This document shows positions 54,834-63,380 of a stretch of DNA of 64,000 nt, in pieces. Within the stretch, counting starts at the first letter, position 1. Each line of letters opens with the position of its first letter. The notes beneath the pieces were generated by a model that searched no databases, was not told the DNA's origin, and worked only from the letters and a program-made list of their open reading frames with translations. The position numbers and the translations under genes are program-made. This DNA is from Nostoc sp. 'Lobaria pulmonaria (5183) cyanobiont' (GTDB lineage Bacteria > Cyanobacteriota > Cyanobacteriia > Cyanobacteriales > Nostocaceae): contig NZ_CP026692.1 of the NCBI RefSeq assembly GCF_002949795.1, positions 248,001-312,000 of the forward strand. Direction: 5' to 3'.

Positions 54834-55694
54834 TTAAACTCCTTTTGATAACTGCCAGAGTTGGATTTCATAACATAAATGGCTCTCAAAAATTGCGCGT
54901 GCTGCTAACCCCTCAACAACCAACTTTTCCAGCCAGCGCTTAAATGCCCAACGACCGATCGCGTGTAATGGTGGAAGTGCGATCGCCACAACATCAGCAA
55001 TATATTTGACCGTTGTCAGCCCAAAAGTACGGAAGTTATCAACACACAAGTCAATCGTTGGTGCAACTTGAGTGGAGATGTCCTCAGTCTTAATTAACTT
55101 GAATCCAGTCTGCATCAACGCTGTTTGAAGCTCACTGGCGACATGACAATTAGAAAAAATACCTTCTCGGTATTCGGCATCAGAACGGATCATGTCTGCA
55201 ATCAGCAGGTAGCCACCATTACTTAATAAATGAGCTGCACCCTGAGCCAAATCGTCAACAGCAATATATTGACTGCTTTCACTCAACAGAACTAAATCAT
55301 AGGAGTATGATTTGTGAAAATCTTCAAATCTCGTTAAATAGAAAGGTACTCGACCATTGGTATTTTGAATAAACCTCTCTTGCTGGAGTGCGTCGGGTGC
55401 TAATCCCTCAACACTGAAACCGCGATCGCACAAATATGCTGCGTTACCTCCAATCCCACAGCCTACGTCAAGCACAGTTTTTATCCCCTCTGGGATAAAA
55501 CTCAAAAGTTTGGCTGTATATGCGGCTTGCGCCACACGCAGGCGAGTTAGAGTTAATTCTTCACCCACAGTAGGTAGTGGTTCCCAATACCCGTAATGCA
55601 GATAAGAGGAATTTGTAAGTCCCATGTAATAATCTATCGCTGCATTTTGGTAGCGAGTTGCTTTGGGAATATTGCTTGATTTTGGCTTGAGCAT
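54834..55694 (-). CDS. Class I SAM-dependent methyltransferase (third gene of the cobW operon)
   Basis: 286 residues. Motif I is VLDVGCGIGGNAAYL near residue 74; LVLLSESSQYI and GGYLLIADMIR are motifs II-III. The N-terminus (YYMGLTNSSYLHYGYWEP) is that of the cyclopropane-synthase/tocopherol-methyltransferase-like group of small-molecule methyltransferases. The substrate is unknown. It follows the cobW and hypothetical genes on the same strand, 18 bases after the latter, so it should be under the cobalamin riboswitch; a link with corrinoid or metal metabolism is inference. Confidence 0.88.
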   Translation of the reverse strand: MLKPKSSNIPKATRYQNAAIDYYMGLTNSSYLHYGYWEPLPTVGEELTLTRLRVAQAAYTAKLLSFIPEGIKTVLDVGCGIGGNAAYLCDRGFSVEGLAPDALQQERFIQNTNGRVPFYLTRFEDFHKSYSYDLVLLSESSQYIAVDDLAQGAAHLLSNGGYLLIADMIRSDAEYREGIFSNCHVASELQTALMQTGFKLIKTEDISTQVAPTIDLCVDNFRTFGLTTVKYIADVVAIALPPLHAIGRWAFKRWLEKLVVEGLAARAIFESHLCYEIQLWQLSKGV

Positions 55695-55712
55695 TGAGGA
55701 CTAAAGTAAGTT

Positions 55713-56177
55713 TTAGGGTATTAAGCTTGGTTTAAATTCTGACCATCGCTTGCAAACTTGTTCGTAGCAATCGGGTGGAGTAATTTTTAGTTGGTGTAAA
55801 AAATTCACCTCAATCTGAGGTTCAGCCTTTAGCACCAGAAGAATATCTTGATGGGGATTGTATGTTGCGATCGCTGGGAAAATTGATGAAATCATGGATG
55901 AGCAGATTGGATGTGATATAAATCCGCCATCCTGAAATGATCGCAAGTAAAACCTAATCAGATCGGAGGGGAGAAATTGGAGAGTGAAGGCAACTGTATC
56001 AATAGTTGTATTTGTCGGGTGAGTAACTTTAGTATCCACATCACAAATAACAACTCCCCGCCCAAATGACTGAAATCCCTTCCATCCTGTGTAACCGATT
56101 ACCAGCAGATTGTTATGAATAAAGCTATTTTGCCAGTAGCCGAAATTTCCTTGCCAAACACTATTGGATGGTCGCAT
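55713..56177 (-). CDS. Hypothetical protein translationally coupled to cobW
   Basis: 154 residues from the ATG at 56177, which overlaps the last codons of cobW (17 bp). It begins RPSNSVWQGNFGYWQNSF, has several Trp and a run VICDVDTKVTHPTNTTIDT, and no signal peptide. No family recognised. Position between cobW and the methyltransferase makes it part of the riboswitch-controlled operon. A longer frame from 56234 lies wholly within cobW coding sequence and is less likely. Confidence 0.75.
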   Translation of the reverse strand: MRPSNSVWQGNFGYWQNSFIHNNLLVIGYTGWKGFQSFGRGVVICDVDTKVTHPTNTTIDTVAFTLQFLPSDLIRFYLRSFQDGGFISHPICSSMISSIFPAIATYNPHQDILLVLKAEPQIEVNFLHQLKITPPDCYEQVCKRWSEFKPSLIP

Positions 56178-57219
56178 TGATTTCCTCCCCCAAGACAATT
56201 GACTCAATGCGAACCTGCTCAAGCTCTCGTCCAATCAATACTAATCGCGTTTGACGGGGTTCCTGGGGTTGCCAAGGACGATCATAAAAGTAGTCAAATC
56301 GATTACCGACACCCTGTAATACCAGGCGCATAGCTTTGTTTGGAACTGCTACAAATCCCTTAATTCGATAAATTTCTTGCTGTTGCACCAATGTTTGCAA
56401 GCGTTTGACTAGGGCTGTCGGCTCAAATGCCTGGTTTAACAGTAGTTGCACTGCATTAATCCCTTCATCATGTTCATGTTCGGCTTCGTTGTCGTGGTGA
56501 CTGGGGCGACTATCCAAGTTGTCTTCTACCGCAGCGTTGAAACCGAGTAACAAATCGCCACTGATTTTACCATCCTGGCAAGGAATGACTTTTACACCAG
56601 GCGATAAGTTCTGTTTCAGCCAATCTTGTACCCTAACTTGCGTTTTTTCATCAACGCGATCGCTTTTAGTCAGCAATACTAGATCAGCACAAGCCAGCTG
56701 ATCTTCAAATAGTTCCTCAATCGGTGTTTCGTGTTCTATGCTAGAGTCGGCTTGTCGCTGTGCTAAGAGGGCTGCTAAATCGCCTACATATTGATTAGTT
56801 GCTAAGGCTTCACAGTCCACCACAGTAATTACGCTGTCCACTGTCGCGCCTGTGCGAATTTCCGGCCAGCGAAATGCTTGCACCAATGGTTTTGGGAGTG
56901 CTAGTCCAGAGGTTTCAATCAACATACAGTCAAGGCTGGCGCGTCGCTTCAGCAATTCTTGCATTGCTGGTAAGAATTCCTCTTGCACCGTGCAACACAA
57001 ACAACCGTTGGTGAGTTCAACAATATTACTGTTGGAATCGTCTTCATCGTCACAAACTCGGCAGTCACGCAAAAGTTCGCCATCAATGCCGATTTCTCCA
57101 AATTCATTCACCAAAACAGCAATGCGTCGTCCTTCATTATTTTGCAGTAAATGGCGGATTAACGTCGTTTTGCCTGCACCTAGAAATCCTGTAATTACTG
57201 TGACGGGAATTTTTTGCAT
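56161..57219 (-). CDS. CobW/COG0523 family GTPase metallochaperone
   Basis: 352 residues. Walker A GFLGAGKTTL at 11-20, the metal-binding CxCC motif GCLCCTVQEEF at 72-82, and switch residues (ETSGLALPKPLV, LTKSDRVDE), with a His-rich patch (SHHDNEAEHEHDEG) in the linker to the C-terminal CobW domain. COG0523 proteins deliver metals: CobW proper serves cobalt insertion into corrinoids, others zinc or iron. Control by an upstream cobalamin riboswitch favours the cobalt/corrinoid branch here. First gene of the operon. Confidence 0.92.
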   Translation of the reverse strand: MQKIPVTVITGFLGAGKTTLIRHLLQNNEGRRIAVLVNEFGEIGIDGELLRDCRVCDDEDDSNSNIVELTNGCLCCTVQEEFLPAMQELLKRRASLDCMLIETSGLALPKPLVQAFRWPEIRTGATVDSVITVVDCEALATNQYVGDLAALLAQRQADSSIEHETPIEELFEDQLACADLVLLTKSDRVDEKTQVRVQDWLKQNLSPGVKVIPCQDGKISGDLLLGFNAAVEDNLDSRPSHHDNEAEHEHDEGINAVQLLLNQAFEPTALVKRLQTLVQQQEIYRIKGFVAVPNKAMRLVLQGVGNRFDYFYDRPWQPQEPRQTRLVLIGRELEQVRIESIVLGEEINATIQ

Positions 57220-57617
57220 ATAAAGTGTGTCGTTTGTTGATTAATTTTGCAATCACAAGAAAGAAGTTTTAACCACAGATATCACGAAGTAGAGATGTGT
57301 GACGAAGTTCAATTTCGCCTCTCTACTAATTTGCAGGTGATGTGAAAGGTAATTTATTAGGCGCGAACATTAGCCAAACAAATCAGCGTATCCATCTTTT
57401 TTGTGAATAGTTACGCCAAAGAGAATTAGTGCGAGCGATGTCTACGACGGGCTACGCCTACGCAATTTGTACCCGAAATTAACCATCTACTGTCTCATAG
57501 AAAGCCGTAACCTGTAGCGTTTTGATATGTGGAGCTATGAGAATGTCAAGCTTAGTAGTTGTAGAAATCTTCATAAAAATACTTCTCTGTGCCTCGCAGA
57601 TGTACAAAATTTACAAG
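57220..57617. other. Leader between cobalamin riboswitch and cobW
   Basis: About 400 bases. The part from 57461 upward is duplicated at 63092 (about 75-80 percent alike by eye). A GTAGC/GCTAC palindromic repeat (57433-57462) sits where the two copies diverge. The sequence CTCATAG / CTATGAG about 57500-57535 can form a stem in the leader. No ORF. Confidence 0.6.
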
Positions 57618-57742
57618 TCAACTTCGGCGGGCATTCTGACTTACAAGGCAAGCCTTGATTACAGCTGCGGGACAGCGCCGGATTCACATCGGACTTTCCC
57701 CCTTGCGCCTGATGGCTGCTCCCCATCAGAACCGAGATTCCT
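57618..57742 (-). promoter_or_regulatory. Cobalamin riboswitch, copy 1 (upstream of cobW)
   Basis: Minus strand shows the B12-aptamer core in order: GGGGAAAGTCCGATGTGAAT, CCGGCGCTGTCCCGCAGCTG (the B12 box neighbourhood), a variable stem, then AGTCAGAATGCCCGCC. A duplicate at 63250-63380 has the same core. It lies about 400 bases before cobW and should switch the operon off when cobalamin is plentiful. Confidence 0.92.
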
Positions 57743-57831
57743 TTGCATATTAACACACTATTTAGATTAGATGAATTGTTGCAACTAAATTGCGAGAAAA
57801 TTGCAATAGCCTAGAATACTTTTTGCAAATT

Positions 57832-58878
57832 ATGGAAATCATTTCCCACAAGGAATATGTTGAACGCTGGCTGGAAAGTCTCAAACAGAATGAAGTTTAC
57901 TACAACATCAATGGGTTCGATTTTTTGGAGAAGTTTGAGAGTCAATTGCACAATTCTAACCATCGATTCGCCAACTTCCGTCCCAACTTCCGAATGAAGA
58001 TTACAGATGAACTATATTATCGAAACTTCGGTCTCAAAAACGAGCATTCTGACTTTTATACCTTAGTTTCCAAATTCTATCTTTCAGGCTGTTCTACGGT
58101 CAGTTGCCCCAATGTGGAAGGAGTAGAAGCAAATTATGAAGAAAAGGGTGGATACAATTATTTGTTTTACCTGCCAAATATTAAAGAAATTGAACACTAT
58201 TATGCTGGTGATCGCATACTCACCATCATTATTGATTGGAATGCTGAATTTTTCCGAGCATTCATAGGAAGTAGTCACAGTTTACCACAACAGTTGCGTC
58301 CATTTCTGGAGAGCGATCTCGCTCCCCAGTTTCACTGTACCGTCGGTTTAATTACACCTGCAATGCGAAGCGTATTGCATCAGATTTGCAACATATCATA
58401 TCAAGGAATTGCCCAGCGAATGTTTTTGGAAAGTAAGGCGTTAGAACTACTGGCATTGCAACTCGATCAACTCGCAGCAGCTGAAGGTTGTAATTTACCG
58501 ATAGCATCACTTAAACCTAGAGATATTGAGCAAATTTATCAAGCCAGGGAAATTTTACTTACTCAGTGGCTTAAGCCACCATCTGTATGTGAATTGGCGC
58601 AGCAGGTGAAGTGCGATCGCAAAAAACTCATGCAGGGATTTCGCCAAGTCTTTGGTACCACCCTGTTCAGTTATCTGCGCGATTACCGCATGGAGCAAGC
58701 CAGACAATTACTTCAAGAGCGGGGATGCAAGGTTACAGAAGCTGCGAATGCCGTTGGCTACTCAAATACGGGTCATTTTGCCGCAGCCTTCAAACGCAAG
58801 TATGGCATCACACCCCGTGAATGTTTGGTAGGAAATAAGCCAATTCCTCCTTTCGGGATCGAAATTCCTCCTCTTTGA
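57832..58878 (+). CDS. AraC-family regulator, PchR-like
   Basis: 348 residues. The C-terminal 100 residues hold two helix-turn-helix motifs: SVCELAQQVKCDRKKLMQGF and CKVTEAANAVGYSNTGHFAA, closing with FKRKYGITPRECL. The N-terminal part is a ligand-sensing domain of the PchR type, regulators of siderophore receptors. I start at the ATG at 57832 (MEIISHKEYVERW); a TTG upstream is in frame. It precedes the TonB receptor gene by 90 bases on the same strand, the usual cyanobacterial arrangement for metallophore uptake, and is divergent from the cobW riboswitch. Confidence 0.9.
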   Translation: MEIISHKEYVERWLESLKQNEVYYNINGFDFLEKFESQLHNSNHRFANFRPNFRMKITDELYYRNFGLKNEHSDFYTLVSKFYLSGCSTVSCPNVEGVEANYEEKGGYNYLFYLPNIKEIEHYYAGDRILTIIIDWNAEFFRAFIGSSHSLPQQLRPFLESDLAPQFHCTVGLITPAMRSVLHQICNISYQGIAQRMFLESKALELLALQLDQLAAAEGCNLPIASLKPRDIEQIYQAREILLTQWLKPPSVCELAQQVKCDRKKLMQGFRQVFGTTLFSYLRDYRMEQARQLLQERGCKVTEAANAVGYSNTGHFAAAFKRKYGITPRECLVGNKPIPPFGIEIPPL

Positions 58879-58967
58879 GTTGCAGAGTAGCCCCATCACG
58901 TAATCTTTTTTGATAGTTTTCTTGCAACAGATTACTAATAATTGCTGGACGGATTTTGGGTGTGAAC

Positions 58968-60140
58968 ATGGTAAAACGGATGTGGGCAAATTACGCTGGG
59001 GGCATTGGCAGTCTGGCGATCGCATTTCTACTATTATGTGGGCAAGCAGCTAGGGCTGAGGTGACAAGTACGCAAACGCTACGCCCAAAAAACTCTCCTA
59101 ACCGAATCCTGCGTCTCCATGATGTTCAGGTTCCTGCGAGGACAGTGAAGGACTGGCTAGCTCAGGTAGAAACTGCGACAGTATCTTCATTTAATGGTAA
59201 TCGTGTTGCAGCACCCATTGACGTGTTTAATCCAGTATATGACCGATCCCTTGGTGCAATTTTGAACCCTGATCGAAAGGAGTCCTTGCTCATAGATGCA
59301 CTGGGTATTTATGTCCAAGATCAGATCGCGCTGAGTGAGAATCTGAAGTTGCTCTTATGTGTACGGTTTGATGCCTTTAAACAGACGGATGGAGATTTGG
59401 TAGCAAACACCGAAAGCAGCCAGTCAGGAGATGCCTTTAGTCCTCGTTTCGGTATTGTCTACCAGCCAATCCAGCCAATTTCACTCTATGCCAGCTACAG
59501 TCGCTCGTTTACCCCAGCGATTGGAATTAGCTTTGATGGCAGCACCTTTGAACCAGAACGTTCCACGCAGTATGAAGTCGGGGTGAAGGCTGATTTGAAT
59601 CAGAGAATTTCTGCAACACTTGCTTTCTATAATCTAACTCGCTCCAATGTCTTGACTGATGACCCAATTAATCTAAATTATTCAATTCAAACAGGTGAGC
59701 AGCGCAGCCAAGGTATCGAATTTAACATCGGCGGTGAAATCTTACCCGGTTTGAATGTGATTGCAGGTTATGCTTACACGGATGCCAAAATCACCGAGGA
59801 CGAGACTTACAAACCAGGTAATTACCTGAACAATGTACCCAAAAATAGTTTCAATTTGTGGACGAAGTATGAAATTCAATCTGGTAGTCTCAAAGGACTC
59901 GGCTTTGGTTTGGGATTATTCTATGTAGGCGATCGCCAGGCAGATTTAGACAATTCCTTTGAACTGCCGAGCTATTTCCGTACTGATGCTGCCATTTTCT
60001 ATAAACAAGGACAGCTCAACGCACAGCTTAATTTCAGAAATCTGTTTGATGTGGATTATTTTGAGTCTGCTCAATATCTTTTGCGTGTTTATCCTGCTGA
60101 ACCGTTCACCGTGCAAGGCACAATTTCGTGGGAGTTTTGA
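58968..60140 (+). CDS. TonB-dependent receptor with internal deletion (no plug)
   Basis: 390 residues; a normal receptor of this group has 800 or more. The signal peptide (IGSLAIAFLLLCGQAARAE) and the start of the N-terminal region (VPARTVKDWLAQVETATV) are present, then the sequence jumps to the outer half of the beta-barrel (PIDVFNPVYDRSLGAI, TDALGIYVQDQI-like, PRFGIVYQPIQPISLYASYS). The C-terminal strands are complete, ending in the aromatic signature NLFDVDYFESAQYLLRVYPA through ISWEF. Plug and early barrel are missing though the frame is kept, so it is probably non-functional. It follows the PchR-like gene. Confidence 0.85.
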   Translation: MVKRMWANYAGGIGSLAIAFLLLCGQAARAEVTSTQTLRPKNSPNRILRLHDVQVPARTVKDWLAQVETATVSSFNGNRVAAPIDVFNPVYDRSLGAILNPDRKESLLIDALGIYVQDQIALSENLKLLLCVRFDAFKQTDGDLVANTESSQSGDAFSPRFGIVYQPIQPISLYASYSRSFTPAIGISFDGSTFEPERSTQYEVGVKADLNQRISATLAFYNLTRSNVLTDDPINLNYSIQTGEQRSQGIEFNIGGEILPGLNVIAGYAYTDAKITEDETYKPGNYLNNVPKNSFNLWTKYEIQSGSLKGLGFGLGLFYVGDRQADLDNSFELPSYFRTDAAIFYKQGQLNAQLNFRNLFDVDYFESAQYLLRVYPAEPFTVQGTISWEF

Positions 60141-60199
60141 TCTTCTCTAGTCCCTTGAAAAGACTACCGTGTAAACACAAGTTTTCTTAGGAGGGTAAC

Positions 60200-60434
60200 A
60201 AAACCAAACCCAAGAGTTACGTCTTCATCGGACTGGTTTTGTGATCTGGTGGTATTGTTACCCAGTTATGGTCGCATCGATGCTGCCTTTTATTATCGCC
60301 GTGACAACTGGCGTGTTGGGCTGAACATCAAGAACTTATTTGATACGTACTATTTTGAAAGTGTCAGTTATATTACCAGCGTGTATCCTGGTGTGCCGTT
60401 GACATTGCTAGGGACGGTTTCTATGCAGTTTTAA
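60200..60434 (+). pseudogene. C-terminal stub of a second TonB-dependent receptor
   Basis: About 60 clear codons: LLPSYGRIDAAFYYRRDNW, NIKNLFDTYYFESVSYITSV, YPGVPLTLLGTVSMQF, i.e. the last barrel strands and terminal Phe of a siderophore receptor. It resembles the end of the preceding gene but is not a copy of it. Everything upstream is gone, indicating that two receptor genes once stood in tandem. Confidence 0.85.
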
Positions 60435-60484
60435 CAGCAGTCCGTAGGGTAGAATGGCACTTACTTAAGCAGGAGTTGCCGCCT

Positions 60485-60517
60485 AGATCCCCGACTTTTT
60501 CAAGAATTCGGGGATCT
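60485..60517. repeat. Hairpin AGATCCCCGA / TCGGGGATCT
   Basis: A 10-bp perfect stem with a 13-base loop, 50 bases after the receptor stub. Such sequences are common dispersed palindromes in Nostoc; no T-run. Confidence 0.6.
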
Positions 60518-60552
60518 AAATCTAATGCACTGGCTCCCCGACATCAAATTTA

Positions 60553-60677
60553 GGCGTTGCTGATTGCGGTATGAAAGAATGTGTATATCATGCTGAATGG
60601 AGCAAAGCGAAATGAAGCATCTATCGGGATTCTTCGTTGCACTCAAAATGACAAATCATACTTGATTCAGCAACGCC
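60553..60677. mobile_element. 125-bp element with GGCGTTGCTGA terminal inverted repeats
   Basis: Ends GGCGTTGCTGATT and GATTCAGCAACGCC are inverted repeats with one indel. Inside, CATGCTGAATGGAGCAAAGC and GGGATTCTTCGTTGCACTCA form a smaller interspersed repeat of a type widespread in bacteria. No ORF. Confidence 0.65.
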
Positions 60678-60809
60678 CAAATTTATATCTCTAGTCGGTA
60701 AGTTGCGTAGTCATCGCCGCACCAATCTAAGTACAGTCCATCATAAAATGGGTACGTAAATCTTACTGCTAGGCACAATTTGTGTGAGTTTTTGACCTAG
60801 CGATCGCAA

Positions 60810-60987
60810 TTAAACTGCGTCCACGTTGAAAACCGTAGTTCTGTATGAATAGAAAAACCCTCATCCCCCAGCCCCTTCTCCCAATATTGGGAGAAGGGGA
60901 GCCGGAAAGAAGTCCCTCTCCCAAGTAGGGAGAGGGATTTAGGGTGAGGGCAAAAACTACGGTTCTCAACATAGATGAGGTTTATAA
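60810..60987 (-). mobile_element. 178-bp palindrome-rich MITE-like element, copy 2 (inverted)
   Basis: Exact inverted copy of 41093-41270, except that the loop of the first hairpin (60923-60927) has the opposite orientation relative to the rest. An open frame overlapping it on the minus strand is accidental. Confidence 0.85.
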
Positions 60988-61111
60988 ATAGACATAGGAG
61001 TGAAAATTAATTCTGCGTAGACATTTAAGGGCATTTTGCACATTTGGGATGCTCCCGCTTTAGAGAGGGCGAGAAATTAGCAATAAATTATTTTCCGTGA
61101 ATTCTTGGTGG

Positions 61112-61321
61112 TTGCCTGAATTCAACAAACAACTGCCCGAATTCAATAAACGACTGCCCGAATTCAATAAACGACTGCCCGAATTCAATAAACAACTGCC
61201 CGAATTCAATAAACGACTGCCCGAATTCAATAAACGACTGCCCGAATTCAATAAACGACTGCCCGAATTCAATAAACGACTACCCGAATTCAATAAACGA
61301 CTGCCCGAATTCAATAAACCG
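61112..61321. repeat. 21-bp minisatellite, 10 copies
   Basis: Ten tandem units of CTGCCCGAATTCAATAAACG plus A with few changes. Since 21 is a multiple of three, both strands stay open: plus strand 61097-61330 would encode (LPEFNKR)n after a GTG, minus strand (LNSGSRL)n. No ribosome site is seen and I do not regard it as a gene. Flanks 60988-61111 and 61322-61586 show nothing else. Confidence 0.88.
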
Positions 61322-61586
61322 CGGCGATAATGTTGGTTTAGCAGCGTTCAGCACTAGTTCAGTCTTTTTCTCAAATTCTGCTTCTTGTTTTCCTTTACAA
61401 AATCAGAAGCTAAATGTTTAACGCTACCGTGTCATTGCTCACTTCCTCGCCAGATATAGCCTCAAGTTGTGGCTAGCAACTCCACAGCCCGGTCATCAGT
61501 CGCAGCAGTAGCCTTCGTGGGAAAAACCAATAAATGGAAACTCAAAATTGGTCACCATCCGTAGGCGCAGCCCGCCGCAGGCATCG

Positions 61587-62588
61587 CTACCCAACCAAGC
61601 TTGAGGGAGTTTCCTTAGCAAAGTTTCTGTCCATCAATTCTGTGCGTGAGTTTCCCCGCACAGCCCGGAACATTCCAAATCGGCACAGAAGAACACCAAA
61701 CGCCAAACGCATCAGTAAAAGCGTCGGTACCTCGCGCACAGACTTGATGAAACCAGACAGCCCAAAACGCACTAATCCCTCTGGTCGAGCCACTCCTTGC
61801 CAAATCGAATCGAACCAAGAAGGAAGGGTTTCTTGCGTCCAGTCTGCCGTAATTACCTCCCCCTCAACTAATTCTGTCCCCACCAAAAGCTCGGAAAAGC
61901 CTTCAATGCTGGAAAAAGCTGGATGAGACCACTGATCGAGAAGTTGCCGCATTACTGGTTTCTCCCAAAAATTTAAAGGTTTTTGGCGATCGTCCCTCTG
62001 ATTCCAGTCAGCTACAACCAAGACTCCACCAGGCTTTAGCACCCGCATTAATTCTCTAGCAAAAACGGTTTTATCTGGCATGTGGGGGCCTGCTTCGATT
62101 GACCAGACCACATCAAAACTGGCATCTGGAAACGACAATGCCATCGCATCATCAACCGCAAACTGGGCGTTTAGCCCTTGGGGTGTTAATTCCTGTGCGC
62201 GTTTCACCTGCTGTGGACTGATGGTAATCCCTGTGACAGCAAACCCATAATCTCGCGCTAAAATCCGACTGCTGCCGCCAATACCACAGCCAACATCTAA
62301 GACGGTAGTACCAGGGGGTAATTTTTCTATTCCACCCCATTTAACCATTTCATGTACAAAGTCAGATTTAGCAGCCAAAAAATCCTTACTTCGTGGCGGC
62401 GAACCGTAATGACCGAGGTGAATGTGTTCCCCCCAATAAAACTCTACGATGCCGTCAAGAGTCCATTGATCGTAGGAATTGGCGACTGTGGATGAGGATT
62501 GATACTTGCGGGGAGTCAGGAGATAAGCCGCAATTCCAATCACCAAAAGCAGAAGAAAACCAATTACAGAATATAATAACGTTGACAT
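61587..62588 (-). CDS. 2-methyl-6-phytyl-1,4-benzoquinol (MPBQ) methyltransferase
   Basis: Matches the Synechocystis sll0418-type enzyme that methylates MPBQ and MSBQ in tocopherol and plastoquinone-type quinol synthesis. 333 residues: an N-terminal membrane anchor (LLYSVIGFLLLLVIGIAAYL), then YDQWTLDGIVEFYWGEHIHL, motif I TTVLDVGCGIGGSSRIL (97-105 core), FDVVWSIEAGPHMPDK, VLVVADWNQRDDR and the conserved C-terminal FIKSVREVPTLLLMRLAFGV. The last 20 residues (ELMDRNFAKETPSSLVG) look like added tail, possibly from a repeat. Likely located at the thylakoid or plasma membrane. Confidence 0.92.
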   Translation of the reverse strand: MSTLLYSVIGFLLLLVIGIAAYLLTPRKYQSSSTVANSYDQWTLDGIVEFYWGEHIHLGHYGSPPRSKDFLAAKSDFVHEMVKWGGIEKLPPGTTVLDVGCGIGGSSRILARDYGFAVTGITISPQQVKRAQELTPQGLNAQFAVDDAMALSFPDASFDVVWSIEAGPHMPDKTVFARELMRVLKPGGVLVVADWNQRDDRQKPLNFWEKPVMRQLLDQWSHPAFSSIEGFSELLVGTELVEGEVITADWTQETLPSWFDSIWQGVARPEGLVRFGLSGFIKSVREVPTLLLMRLAFGVLLCRFGMFRAVRGNSRTELMDRNFAKETPSSLVG

Positions 62589-62611
62589 TAATTTTGAACG
62601 TTCCTATACGC

Positions 62612-62866
62612 CTATTTGAGCCGATCTAACGGTTTACTCATTGCTGCTCGTCCTGAATCAGACGAGCGATGTCGTAACCGCCCACGGTCGGCAATCGCAA
62701 TATAAATCATCCTATACACCGACATTGCACTGTTTTGAACATCTTGAATAATTTTCCCTTGAAGTAGACTGGGCTTGTGTTTATCTTGGAGGAGAGCCGT
62801 TTGTTTGACAAAGGGATGAATAGCAGTGGGAATCTTCCCAGCTCGTTGAAGATAGAATTTCGGCAT
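62612..62866 (-). CDS. Uncertain small ORF
   Basis: 84 codons from an ATG: PKFYLQRAGKIPTAIHPFVK, then DKHKPSLLQGKIIQDVQNSA and a basic end. No family recognised; half of it overlaps sequence that looks like a palindromic repeat (CATCGCTCGTC type). It is the first ORF on the minus strand after the second cobalamin riboswitch, about 380 bases downstream, which is the only reason to consider it expressed. Confidence 0.3.
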   Translation of the reverse strand: MPKFYLQRAGKIPTAIHPFVKQTALLQDKHKPSLLQGKIIQDVQNSAMSVYRMIYIAIADRGRLRHRSSDSGRAAMSKPLDRLK

Positions 62867-63249
62867 GATAATTAACTGAAGTATTAATTTAGTAACTTAG
62901 CAATTTCTATGCGTAATTGGGAAAGTATTTATTCGGTAGTGGAACAAGACTATGTACGTCATACACGCCATTTGCTACCTGTTTTGAATAACTTCCATCT
63001 GTTAGTTAATACAGCGTTTCGTTGTTGCTGTGACTATATTTTAAGCGATACTCTCATAGGGAGTGGCTTATAGCGATCGCTGCATCTCAAGACACAACTT
63101 GCACCAGAAATTAATCGCTTACCCTCTCATAGAAAGTCGTAATCTGTAGCGTCTTGATATGTGGGGCTATGAGAACGTAAAGCTGAGTAGTTGGAGAATT
63201 TTTCATAAAAATACTTAATCTGTGCCTCGCAGATGTACAAAATTTACAA
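62867..63249. other. Leader of the second cobalamin riboswitch
   Basis: From 63092 to 63249 it is a diverged copy of the cobW leader (57461-57617). A 54-codon plus-strand frame from the ATG at 62909 (RNWESIYSVVEQDYVRHTRH) is open but unrecognised. No good minus-strand gene start is found. Confidence 0.55.
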
Positions 63250-63380
63250 GTCAACTTCGGCGGGCATTCTGACTCACAAGGCTTGCATAGCCTTGATTAC
63301 AGCTGCGGGACAGCGCCGGATTTACACCGGACTTTCCCCGTTTCCTCTAGCGGCTGTTCCCCACTAGAACCGAGATTCAT
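63250..63380 (-). promoter_or_regulatory. Cobalamin riboswitch, copy 2 (no clear target)
   Basis: Same aptamer core as copy 1: GGGGAAAGTCCGGTGTAAAT, CCGGCGCTGTCCCGCAGCTG, a longer variable stem (AAGGCTATGCAAGCCTT), then AGTCAGAATGCCCGCC. It points left, away from nrdA, and the first sizeable known gene downstream is the MPBQ methyltransferase more than 600 bases away. Confidence 0.9.

Noticed and set aside
61112..61321. CRISPR array
   Set aside because: 21-bp units are head-to-tail with no spacers.
61060..61330. Repeat-encoded proteins on either strand of the minisatellite
   Set aside because: Open frames follow automatically from a 21-bp unit; no ribosome site or conserved flanks.
63250..63380. 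Cobalamin riboswitch as a cis-regulator of nrdA
   Set aside because: The aptamer is on the minus strand and points away from nrdA, so it cannot be in its leader.
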